Positions 46,772 to 57,397 of a DNA stretch of 64,000 bases are shown one piece after another. The notes under the pieces were generated by a model. That model was given only the letters and a program-made list of their open reading frames with translations. It had not been told where the DNA came from and did no database searches. Source of the stretch: Austropuccinia psidii (taxonomy: Eukaryota > Basidiomycota > Pucciniomycetes > Pucciniales > Sphaerophragmiaceae). Both the position numbers and the translations under genes were made by a program. Numbering within the stretch: position 1 is the stretch's first letter; every line of letters starts with the position of its first letter. Where the stretch lies: positions 41,678,437 to 41,742,436 of the forward strand of contig JALGQZ010000004.1 in NCBI GenBank assembly GCA_023105745.1, given 5' to 3'.

Positions 46772-46792
46772 ATTTGGTAACTTTGACACCCC
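46772..46792 (-). repeat. Right terminal inverted repeat of Harbinger element
   Basis: Ends TTTGACACCCC and pairs with 31127-31148 allowing two one-base gaps. It is followed by the ATA duplication at 46793-46795. Confidence 0.75.
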
Positions 46793-46795
46793 ATA

Positions 46796-49700
46796 ATAAA
46801 AATATAGAATTTTTCTTATTTTTGGTGAATCTTTGAAGGTATAATTATGTATGGTTTTCCCATTAAATTATTGATTATTTTTATATTAATTGTAATTACT
46901 ATGAATATGATTGAATTAAAATATATTACGGCTAAATATTCTATAAAAAATTTAAAATATTCTAATTATTTATATGAATTAACTTGACTTTAATGATGGA
47001 TTGTATCAGGGATTATCTAATTAAATATTTTACAATGGAAGATATAGTAATTATAAGAGTATTCTTATATTATCATTACTATGATCAACTGAATATTAAA
47101 ATTATAATATTATAAAATATTCCTATAGGATACATTCATATTTTATTTCAATTAATATAAAACCAACCATAAATAATTTGAATATTATCTGTAAGTGAAA
47201 TCAATTTATAGATATGTGAAATATTAGCTTTGAATAATAACTTCAATAAAGAAATAATGAGTTAAGGAATGGAATATTGATTTTAAAAAATCACTTGTAG
47301 CTTATTATTTGATACAAATATGAAAAAAAAGTTCATAAGCTAGTATCAAAAAATAACTTTAAGTGAAAATTATTTCAAAATTGGATATAGGTGGTATGAA
47401 AGCTATCAAATCTTCAATCATTTTTCCTTAAAATACCAAATTTAGCTTCTTGCATCTTCATTATCTCAAGCCTCTTGACATATTGTATTTACAACTGATG
47501 AAAAACCTATATTTTGGTACCAAAAAACAAAAGTAAGTTCTTTAAATTATATCCTTAATTTTCAAAATCACACCATCATTTCTCATATAGCTCATTAAAA
47601 GTATTATTCTTCTGAATAATATTGTAGGTTGTAGAAACTAGATAAATTTTATTGAATAAGCTGGCTATAATAAAAAATAATAAGAAATATTTTGGATACA
47701 TATTTTAAAAGCAGAACCATAATTTTACTTGTATATAAATCAATAATATATATATATATATATATGAATCTATATCTTGTTTAAAAATTAACATATATGA
47801 AGTTTTCAAAATGTAAATGAAGCCTTATATTATCTGTTTTTGTAATTTAGGGTTTTGTTAAAAGAATGTAAGCTTTTATTAAAAACAAATAAGTGACTAA
47901 ACTTTTTGAAAACAATTCCTCAGGCCTAGTTTTGTAGAATTTTTCAATTTTTTTGGCCATATTTTCATCATTTTGGGATGTTAAGATCTCCAAATTTTTC
48001 ATAATTTTGTTCCCCAAATTTCTCTGAATTAGCCAATTTAGAAGAATGGCCATTTTTTTCAAAACTAATTGAAAGCTTCACACTTGTAAACTTCCTCAAT
48101 TTGTTTTCAAAATGAAGGGGTAAATATTATGTTTGTAAGTACAAAAGTGGGATATTCTTGATAAGAAGAAATGACTGAGGTGGGATTTAAGCAGGAACTA
48201 ATACTGAGAAGGGTGATAACTGGGATAACTTGTATATAAAAAGAATAATTATAATTTAAATCTGAATCAACCTCTGAAATAGTGGGAGAAATATTGGAAA
48301 AGTATAATTCTCTGTGCTTCTTGAATTTATCTTCCCACCCCAGAGCTTGAAGTTTCTCATCAAATACCCAATTAACAGTGATGGGGAGACAGGGTAAGCT
48401 TTGGAAATGATGACATACAAGAGAAAAGAGTGAGAATAGATATCCAAAAAAACAAATTAAACTGGGTAGGTTGTCATTTGGAGAACATAAATAAGGTATA
48501 AAGGAGAAATATTGCACTGTGGAATATAATAAAACTGTCCTTTGATACTTATTTACAGATTTATCCACCATATCAGGCATGAACCTATACTTGCTCTTTG
48601 AATCCTGTCCAACATCTTAATACCACTAAATTCTTTCCAAATAAGAGCCTAATGAGGGTACCAAAGTATTTATGTCTTGATAAAGGTCTTGATCATTTGG
48701 AATTTCTCCAGCTAAGTAACAACTGAAATAAGCCCATTAATATTGTGTCTTTTAAATGTAATTGAATACTTTTATATAGCCACATTTTGAATCACCCTTG
48801 ATATTAATGGGCTTGAAGGCATATTTCAAAATGAATTTTGGAACATATCATCAGACAGGTCCCTAACAAAAATGGGTCAAAAAAATTAATAAATATTCAA
48901 ATAAGCATTAGAAAATGATACATGAGAATGAATCAACAACTCAGAAAAATCTTGGAGAACTCATCCCTTGTGTTATGATTGCTTTAGAAATTATCACAGG
49001 TTAAGTAAACTGCATCATAAATCTTCAAATTTGTTTCATGATTTTGTGAATTTCTTTGTGAGGTTCTTCTGTTCTTGGCCAATATTTTGGACCTCCTGGA
49101 GGTGAATCCTGATTTTCCATATTAATTCAAGTCAGTTTCCGATATTAGTGAATCTTATTAAATGATTAATTTGTATAATGAGGCCTCAGAATCTTCAGAA
49201 TCATCAGATGAATTCACTTCTATAATTTGAGATTGGAAATTGACTGTGATCTTGAAGTGATTGTTCTGGTGAATTTTGATGTAGTTATTCCTCTTCAATT
49301 GGATTAACTTTAAATTATTTCAAACCTTGAGGGATCTCTTTTTTCTTTTCTTTTCTTTTGCTTCACTTTTTTATTTTTTTTTATTTTTTTTCTTTTTTCT
49401 TTCTTCCTTTTTTCTTTTTTTGTTTTCTTTTTAATTTTTTTATTTTTTGCTCATATTCTTGGTCTTCTTGACTCTTGGGAATTTGATTGAAAGGTACCTT
49501 TCCATTTGAAACAGATGAAAAATAATTAAAATGAAAATGCCACTATGGATGAAAGTCTGATATCTAAATAATTTAGAGCTTAGAAAATTCCTGTTTGCTC
49601 TTGTGCTTGAAAGGTATACCCTTATAATTACTGTAAATTTTGGTTCATTTTCCATTGGGTGAAAAACTTGTTGTTAAATTTTTAAAGACAATCTAAAGTG
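46796..49700. other. AT-rich region without recognised gene
   Basis: It contains a TA dinucleotide run at 47747-47764 and a pyrimidine-rich tract at about 49340-49445 (TTTTC/TTTTCT runs). A 157-codon antisense frame at 48107-48580 has hydrophobic stretches but no recognisable domain. The part nearest 49.7 kb may still belong to the MULE remnant on its right. Confidence 0.45.
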
Positions 49701-49749
49701 TATAATAAGACACCTTTCAATTGGGAGAATATATGTGAGGAGGGAAATT

Positions 49750-51110
49750 CTTGAAATTGAAAATAATTTATTTTGATATTATTCAAATTATTTCAATAAA
49801 TTTCTTCTTGAAATACATGTGAGGGGATCTAACAACCTCCAGGAGAGTACCAGTGGACTTTTGGAGCCAAAATTCAACCATGAAATGGGCACCTTCAACT
49901 ATTGAGGTGGAACCCCCACTAAGGTGATTATTATAGTTATTCCAGGCAGGAATTCAATACTAATTTAGAGGAAGCCAAGATTTCTTACTCACTTTTGAAG
50001 TTTCTTCAAGCTTTCTTTGAAAAAAAGAATATTTAAGGGATAAATAACCTGAGAAATGATTCCCATATCAATTAATAACCACATTAATTCAAATTAAAGT
50101 GAAAATTAAAAGTGATCTACTCAATTCCAAAGGCCTATAAAATTTTCAAAATCAGTCTCATGACCAATTTGATATATGAAATGGGAAGATAAATATTTAT
50201 TGATGTGCCAAATGAATAACATGAGTTTTGAGTCTTGGAAGAGTTTCTGCAGATAATTATTTAATTCCAAATACCTATTAATAACAATAACTGGAGGGGG
50301 AATAATATTGGTGTTTTTTAGGACTTCTTGTATGTATTTATTTAATTCCAAAGTAAATGAGAGTTCAATTACATCCTTAATAAAACAAAAGGCACAAGAA
50401 AAGGTCTTATTTTTTTTATCTGAATCCAAAAATATGGAAAAGTTTTAGTGAAAAAAATGAGTTAATTTTTTCCTCTGTATCCCTTGCAGAGGAGAACACA
50501 AATTTTTCTTGTTTGAGGGTTCCAATAAGTGCATTAATGGTCCTTCTTGATTTCAGTTTGTCTTTCTTTATTTTATTTACTTTTCTAGAAAGATCTTGGA
50601 GTATTACAGGATTTTAAGGCTCCCTCTAGCTTCACAATTGGGCCTGAATTGACCTTGGCATGAGCAATAATTAAGACATCCAATAAATTTTTAATGTCTC
50701 TTACCATTGAATTTTATAAAAAAATGTGCCATGATATTTTCAGTGGCATCATGAATGTTTTCAGTATTTTTTACTTTGAGAGTCCAAGTGGTACTTTTGG
50801 CACATTTTCTGGAATTAAATCTAAAAGGAAAGTCTAGTTTCCTTGAAGTGATGGTTTTGAGGGAGTTTTTCTGGGAATTTAGGGTCCCAGGCCTACCAAA
50901 AGCTATTTCAATTTATTTGTGAGTCATATTGAAACTCAGGGTGGACACATCATACCCCTGTTCCCTAGAAAAATTATAAAAATTATTCCAAAGAATCTCA
51001 AGGGTCTGAAATTCACCTTCAATGGGGGTTTGGAGCATTTTTTATGGAAAATGTTTAGAAATCATTCAAGAAAAAATGAAAAAAGGTGGAATTTAAGGTT
51101 TATGTAATGA
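49750..51110 (-). pseudogene. MULE/FAR1-type transposase remnant
   Basis: On the minus strand the order of motifs fits a FAR1-like Mutator transposase. A FAR1 DNA-binding-like segment (DFPFRFNSRKCAKSTTWTLKV) lies near 50770-50850. The MULE core in the 102-codon frame 50121-50429 contains KTFSCAFCFIKD, VIVINRYLELNN and the hallmark LMLFIWHINKYLSS near 50190-50230. The post-core segment GSTSIVEGAHFMVEFWLQ followed by STGTLLEVV lies near 49830-49910. Many stops and frame changes separate the pieces. No terminal inverted repeats or target duplication were found. The first catalytic Asp appears replaced in VINRY, where VTDRE-like sequence is usual. Confidence 0.65.
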
Positions 51111-54100
51111 GGAAAGAGATTTTTTAAATATTAGAAACAGGGGATAAAGTATATTATAAGTAAAACAAAATGGGTAAAAGTTATGGCTAAACGGAATTTG
51201 GGTTACAGTTGAAGTAAAAAGAGGCTGAAAAGGTTTGGTGAGAATGTTTTTTTCTTGGAGAAAAATGGGGTATTTGGGGGGAAATAAAGAAGTTTTTTTT
51301 GGAAATATTTGATAAATTTGGTTTGGAATGTATTTTTAGAAAAATAAAGTTTTTTTTAGGTGGGAAATATTTGGCACTATTTGTGTGTGTGTGTGTTTTT
51401 TCTGGGGGGGGGGGGGGTGTGAGAAAATATTCGAAAAAAATGGGTCAAGAGATTTTTTAGAGGTTTTTGGAAGGTTTTTTTCCAATAAACATTTTTTTTA
51501 ATTGGAAAGGGGCCCAGGGAATTCCTTACATGTTTTGACTAATTTATGGAAGAAACACATAAGCTATTATGCCTTTTTACCAACTCCCATTATTTATCCA
51601 TATTTAGTAAGACCTTTCCCCATTTAGATTTTCTCTTGTTTTAAATAAAAATGAAAGCTAATATTTTCCATAAGTTTGATTAGATTCTGAAATATGTAAA
51701 GAAAATTGAGGTTATTAATTTGAAAATGCCAATAATATCTTTTTCATCAGAAAATATCAATATTTCTTCATGAACTTTTTGTTTTAGTCTTAAATTTCAC
51801 TCAATCGAAAGTTGTTAAGATAATAAAAGCACTTTTTTTCAAGGAAAATTATTTTTTTTGATAGTTTCACTTTATATCAAAAAAATGATCAAATTTAATC
51901 ATTATTTCTTAAATTTTTTAGTCCTAGCCAAAGAATCAGAGGACTACATTATTTAATATGAAGTCATAGTATAGGATAAAATAATTCAAATAAATGGAAG
52001 TAAAAAAACAATAAATTTTGAAAAAAAAAATTGATTTATTAGAAAAAATATGGATTTTAAGAAATTCCAGGTTTCTCTAAAATGAAGATCCAATAATTAG
52101 AAATACTATAGACTTTTGATATCTTGATGATTATTAATATTTTAAATATAATCTATTTGGGTGTGGAAATAATTAAAAACAGACAAAGTAATATTATTTG
52201 GATGAAATAACTTTTTTTATTTTCGATTTTTTTTCTGAAAAAATAATATTCTTTGAGAAAAATAAAGAAAGGGATGAATATTGATTGAGTTGTGTTTAAT
52301 TTTTTTTCTTGAAGAATCAAATCTTGTTTTTCATTTTTGAAAACATTCCATTTTCACAAAATAACAGGTGACTCAATTAAAAAGAACCATTATATTTTGA
52401 ATTCAAACATCAAGATATTTCAATTTGAGATTTCATTTTAAATAATTAATCAATTTAATGTTGGATCTGTTAGTTCTTATGTTCCTTAATATTGTTATAA
52501 TTAAAGGATCTTTAGATTAAAGATTATTTTTCTATCAAGCTTCAATTAAAGACTCAATTATTTATACTATCTTTGAGTTTATTGATAAGGTATAATTATA
52601 TATTTACTCAGAGTTTCTCTAATGAAGAGGTTAAAAATGAAATTTCAAGAAAAATTATCTCCATTTGTATTTTTAATTAGTTTTAAGATTCTTCTTGATT
52701 TTATTGAATGATTATTGAGGAAGGTATTTAAAAGAGTCAATCTCAATTAATCTTATCAAAAAGTAAGATTTATTATCATTTTATACCAATACAAAGAGTT
52801 TCTTATGTTTAATAATTCTTGTTGAAAGAACCTTTCTTATTACAAGTAAATTTTGAAATGTATTTATATGGCTTAAAAAACTCTAACCACCAGTGTTATA
52901 TTGATTAAGTTACAAAGAAAAATCATTTATATAAAAAATATCATTCCCTCCGCTTAGAGATTATCACAAGTATGGGTTCAAAGGAAAAAATTATCTATAA
53001 GTACAGCTATATATATTATGATGATACCAAAAGATTTTGAAGATGTAAAATAATCTATCATATCTGTACTCAATTAGAGTTTTTCAAATTGATAATCAGT
53101 TTTATAAATAAAGAAAAATTTGAGTTCTTCTACAAATTTTAAATACAAAAATTAGTCATAATTAAGCTTTCTGTTACATCAAAAGTATCTTTATATTATA
53201 AGATTCCAAAAAATTGAATTTAGAGCTCCTTTATTCATCAAATAACAAAAAGGATATTTATAATCAGCTCAATAAATTCTGGTGCCTTTATTAATAAAAC
53301 TCAAGATCAAATAGCTTCTTCATTTGATTGAATTTTCTAATAAATTTCAAAAATTGAGTTTTTACCTGAGATACATATTTGTTCTTTAATTTATGAAATC
53401 AAGAGTATTTCAAGCATGATTCAATGTTTTATACATTCAGAATCTTATTGAGTATTTTTGATTTGAATCTTGAATTAAAAAAAACTAATCTCAAGGCTTA
53501 TAGTCTCCGTCAACACATATATTACTAATTTTCATTCTATTTGGATTTCATTTGAAATCAAAGCTTTAAATATCCTTGGTCTTCAATGAAGGTTGCATAT
53601 CTAATCTTTGAGACTCAAATTATAAATTGAAATCAAGGTTCAAACTTTTTTACTCATGAAAAATCATTCTTGAAAGAGTTCTTAAATTAAGTTTTCAATA
53701 AATTGAATAATGCTTTTTCAAGAAGTATGACTTTTTAAATATTAAATTCTTTTAACTCTAGATAATATACCTCAAAATTTTAGATCAAAGACCTCATTCA
53801 AATAGAGGGGTTTTTATTATTTTCTAAATATTTGAAATTAGTCTTTTCTTTCCTCAAGACTTTTCCGATAATAATATTTAAATATTTTAATATGAATAAG
53901 TTGAATCACTTTTTTATAAGAAGATTATCATGGATTTTTATTGTATCATTTCTTCCCTTTTTATATTACAAGAGCTCAATAAATAAATTCACAATGACAT
54001 ATACTTGTGTAAGTAGCCATGTAAAAAAAGTAATTCATCAAAATTGTATTTAGATATCAATTCCAAAATTGAATTTGGAAACTAAGATTTTCCTTTGGTA

Positions 54101-54342
54101 GAGAAAGACCTGTAAAATTACTTCAGTTTTGAAAATGCTATTCCAGAAACAATACAGTACATGATAGTTACACATGATAGTCATGAGTAAAAAATCAACT
54201 ACACTTTCTGATTTTTCAAGTTTAAATATTCCTAGATTATGAGAGCTTACTCTTCATTATTTGGTATTTGATGAAAGTCAACTGAATGTACAATACAAAG
54301 CTATGCCTTACCCATCCATACCCACATGTCATGTTGCAGGGT
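51111..54342. other. AT-rich region with GT and G runs
   Basis: No recognisable gene. At 51382-51396 there is a TG repeat followed by an uninterrupted run of 14 G at 51404-51417, unusual in this AT-rich window. The rest is A/T-rich with short frames only. Confidence 0.55.
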
Positions 54343-54354
54343 GGCTGTTCCAAT

Positions 54355-54543
54355 TCACTGAGAAGGAGTAGCTACTAGGCAGTGAGAAAGTTTCCACCAT
54401 ATATAATATGTATACAGTACATAAACATATGCTAAGATAGCCACCCAAGGTTCAAGAAGGATTGATTTGCGCCAGGCGTAGGATTTCATGACAGTCACCA
54501 CCACATTCTGAGTGAGCTTGTTAAGGTGGCGCCGCTCCCTCAT
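54355..54543 (-). CDS. Small membrane-segment ORF, hypothetical
   Basis: A 62-codon minus-strand frame from ATG at 54543, lying head-to-head with the kinase gene about 230 bp away, in a locally GC-richer stretch. It encodes a basic N-terminus (MRERRHLNKL), TQNVVVTVMKS, and a hydrophobic aromatic segment (EPWVAILAYVYVLYTYYIWW) suitable for one membrane span. A GTATAC within the hydrophobic part could be an intron donor, so the frame may be one exon of a larger divergent gene. I do not recognise the family. It could also be chance. Confidence 0.3.
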   Translation of the reverse strand: MRERRHLNKLTQNVVVTVMKSYAWRKSILLEPWVAILAYVYVLYTYYIWWKLSHCLVATPSQ

Positions 54544-54626
54544 TTGCTTTTTCACGACTGTTTAACACCGACTGTGTTCACACAGAAGGGCCAGTGACGT
54601 ATTCAAGGGGCTCCTGGCTCTTGAGC

Positions 54627-54642
54627 GGGCTTAGTTAAGCCC
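54627..54642. promoter_or_regulatory. Palindrome GGGCTTA-GT-TAAGCCC upstream of kinase gene
   Basis: A 16-base near-perfect palindrome with 7-base arms, 131 bp before the kinase start codon, between it and the divergent small ORF. It is a candidate protein-binding site by symmetry and position only. Confidence 0.3.
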
Positions 54643-54772
54643 CCGATGAGATCATGTTAAATTTTTAAAAATTTCAAGTTTTGTTTTCAAATTTTTTCCA
54701 AAGTTTTTGATTTCTTCTTTTTATTTTAATCATCAACCACCCCACCATATCTAACCAACTCATCCATTCCAA

Positions 54773-57397
54773 ATGTTGGGGAGCTCAGCAAGAATCCATT
54801 CTACGCCTGATGATTCAATTTTCTCTGCTTCCACTGACACTACTCCTGTCACCAGCGTAAACTTGAAAAACTTATCAGCACCATCAGCACCACCCAAATC
54901 TTGGCCTGACCCATCTCAACAACCTGATCATCAGCTTTCTATCACACTCATAGGCGCCAAATCCCTCAAATTTAAACATTCACATCTAACTTCTTCAGCT
55001 AATCAGTTTAGACCTTATGCAGTTTTGCAATTTGATCAAACTGAATCTGTCACCCAAGAAGCTGGCTCAATTACATCAAATTCAAGTTCTCCAAATTGGA
55101 AATTACGCTCCTCTCGCCCAACCACCCCTCGTTTGAATTCATTTGATTCTACTTCTTCCTCTTCAACTATTTGTAAATTAAACAAAAATCAAGCTTCCAC
55201 ATTAGAAAATCCTGTTTGGAATCATACAGCAATTTTTGATGTCTTTAAACCCCAGTCTTCTATATTCATTTCAATCTATCATCATTATTTTACTAATCCA
55301 AATCAAGATCAACATCAAGGTTTCTTAGGTGGTGCTATAATCGATTTAAATTATAATGATCAATTAAAATCTTTTTTTTTAGAATCTCGTAATAATACAA
55401 ATCAGCCATCATTAAGTAAAGTCATATTTGATGGCTCAATTAATTTATGGGATCAAGATGGCGTTAAATTAAATGGAGAGATCTTAATTAAAATTGAAAT
55501 TAAACAAATTGACTTAGCCAAAAGAAGGAAAAAAATTGAAACTAGTGATTTTGAGGTAGTAAAATTGATTGGAGAGGGATCTTACGGTCAAGTTTGTTGA
55601 GTCTTAAAAAAATATCCTTCTTTTTTGCTCTTTCGTTCTTTTTCGAGAAGTTTTCCAACTAATCTTAAGTCTAAAAATCGCTTGTGATACCATTTAAACT
55701 CAAAAAAGTTCGAGTCAGAAAAAAGGATACTCGCAGATTGTATGCCATGAAGGTATTAGACAAACAGAGAATACTAGGTGACGGTAAAGCAGCATTAGAA
55801 CATGTCTTGGCTGAACGACAAATCTTGGAAAAGACATGGGGCTGCGGCTTCTTGGTTGGATTAAAATTTTCCTTTCAATCCGAAACCTCTTTATATCTGG
55901 TGATGGACCTCAAAACTGGTGGCGAATTGATGTCTTACATGCAAAGATTTGGTGGTCGTTTTCAAGAAAGTTGGGTCAGTTTTATATAAAATTTCTAGTC
56001 TGAAATTAACATTTAAGATTACGCAATCCAATCAATGTTTTCAATCATATCATGTCTTGAAATTTGATCATCGATTATTGTTTATTGATTTGCTACAGGC
56101 GGTATTTTACACAGCTGAGATTTTATCAGGTCTCAGCTTTTTACATTCGATGGATATTGTCTACAGGGACTTAAAAGTTGCGTATGAGAAACTGCAAGGA
56201 CTTTAACGCTGTTTCTTTCAACAATCGCTACCTCATAGCTAACAATGTCATTCAACAAAAACAGCCAGAAAATTGTTTGTTAGATGCCACAGGACACGTA
56301 GCGTTGTGTGACTTTGGTTTAAGCAAATTGGGCATGGCGGCTGATACTATTACCAAGACGTTTTGTGGAACGACAGAATATATTGCTCCGGAGATTTTGG
56401 TTTGTTTTCGATTGTTATAATTGGAAACGTTCCCGAAAGTTTTTTACTCCAACTAAGTGCCTTTGATTATTTAGTTGGAACAAGGTTATACTCGCACCGT
56501 CGATTTTTGGTCCCTTGGTGTTTTGATTTTTGAGGTAAGTGTTTTATGATTTTGTGACTGTGAACAATAATGCTTAGCTGTTTTCTGTTTTTTCCTTGAG
56601 AGCATTCGTTTAGATGAGTGTTGGATGGACACCTTTTTTTAGCGAAGACCGCGTAACAAAATACACGTTGGTGAACTTAAAATAGTGGGAAGCCATAGAA
56701 AATTTTATTAATTGTTTCTTTTATTTTTTCGTTCAGATTGATATTGGAATGTGACATCTCGGCCAAGTTTCCAAAACGGGGAGTTAGTGAAGTTACCAAG
56801 AATGTGATCTTGCGAGTAAGTTGAAGTCTATCGGAATGATTTTTCACGGTTGTAGAGAATTGATGGACTTGTTTGCGAGGGCATTATTAGCTGTTGGAAC
56901 GCGACCGTCACCAACGACTTGGAGCGAATGGAATTCAAGATATTGAAAGACATGAGTTTTTTGGAAAGATGGATTGGAAGGCACTTGTCGGCAAACGATT
57001 GACACCGCCATTCAAACCCAGAGTCGAATCCGATGCTAACCTAAGTCATTGTGAGCGAGTTTACTACCATGGGGGTGGAAATGGAAAGGATGGATTAGTG
57101 AAGAACGGAGGATTGCATTCTAGAAGAAGCTCAGTTGAGCATAAGGGGCTCGAACGAACGTTGACGACGACAGCACACGCAGAAAAAGATGATTTCCATC
57201 AGCTAAGCAACAGCCACCCTAACGAACATAGTGAAGTAGACAAAATGCCAAAAGAGAAAGGCCAAAGGAATGATAGGTTTAGAGGCTTTACGTTTTCGAG
57301 AGAAGAACAATCGATTGAATCATTGAAGCAAATTGATAAAGACTTTATCCAGCAACTTTCCTTCAGAAGATCGTCTGAGACCCGCTATCCAATCTGA
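54773..57397 (+). CDS. SCH9: AGC-family protein kinase, Sch9/Sck1-like, with N-terminal C2-like region
   Basis: Exons 54773-55595, 55709-55974, 56099-56176, 56265-56399, 56475-56534, 56614-56666, 56737-56815 and 56891-57397 join into 666 residues. Residues about 50-240 look like a C2 domain ([28 protein letters not shown]). The kinase has GEGSYGQV (267-274), Lys289 in YAMK, YRDLKPEN (385-392), DFG (405-407), activation loop KTFCGTTEY (420-428) and APE (430-432). The hydrophobic motif FRGFTF is at 628-633. C2 plus GTTEY plus this hydrophobic motif points to Sch9/Sck, the TORC1-regulated nutrient kinase; Ypk1 usually has GTPEY. Donors at 55596 and 56667 (GTTGAG, GTTGGT) are weak and chosen because they keep frame and motifs. 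The gene is intact and rich in CpG. Confidence 0.85.

Larger units (their letters stand above)
31127..46792. mobile_element. PIF/Harbinger DNA transposon carrying a Tet-like oxygenase, split by an LTR retrotransposon
   Basis: Imperfect terminal inverted repeats (GGGGCTGTCAAATTA at 31127 and, inverted, GGGGTGTCAAAGTTA ending at 46792) bound three genes: a Myb/SANT-like gene on plus, a Tet-like 2OG-Fe(II) oxygenase on plus, and a DDE nuclease on minus. Removing the nested retrotransposon and one target copy leaves about 6.1 kb. Myb-like protein plus DDE nuclease is the standard two-gene set of Harbinger elements; the oxygenase is extra. All three genes are damaged, so mobilisation would need proteins from elsewhere. 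Confidence 0.8.

Noticed and set aside
48107..48580. 157-codon minus-strand frame with hydrophobic segments
   Set aside because: No recognisable motif, codon content like AT-rich background, and no continuation of the MULE motifs into it.
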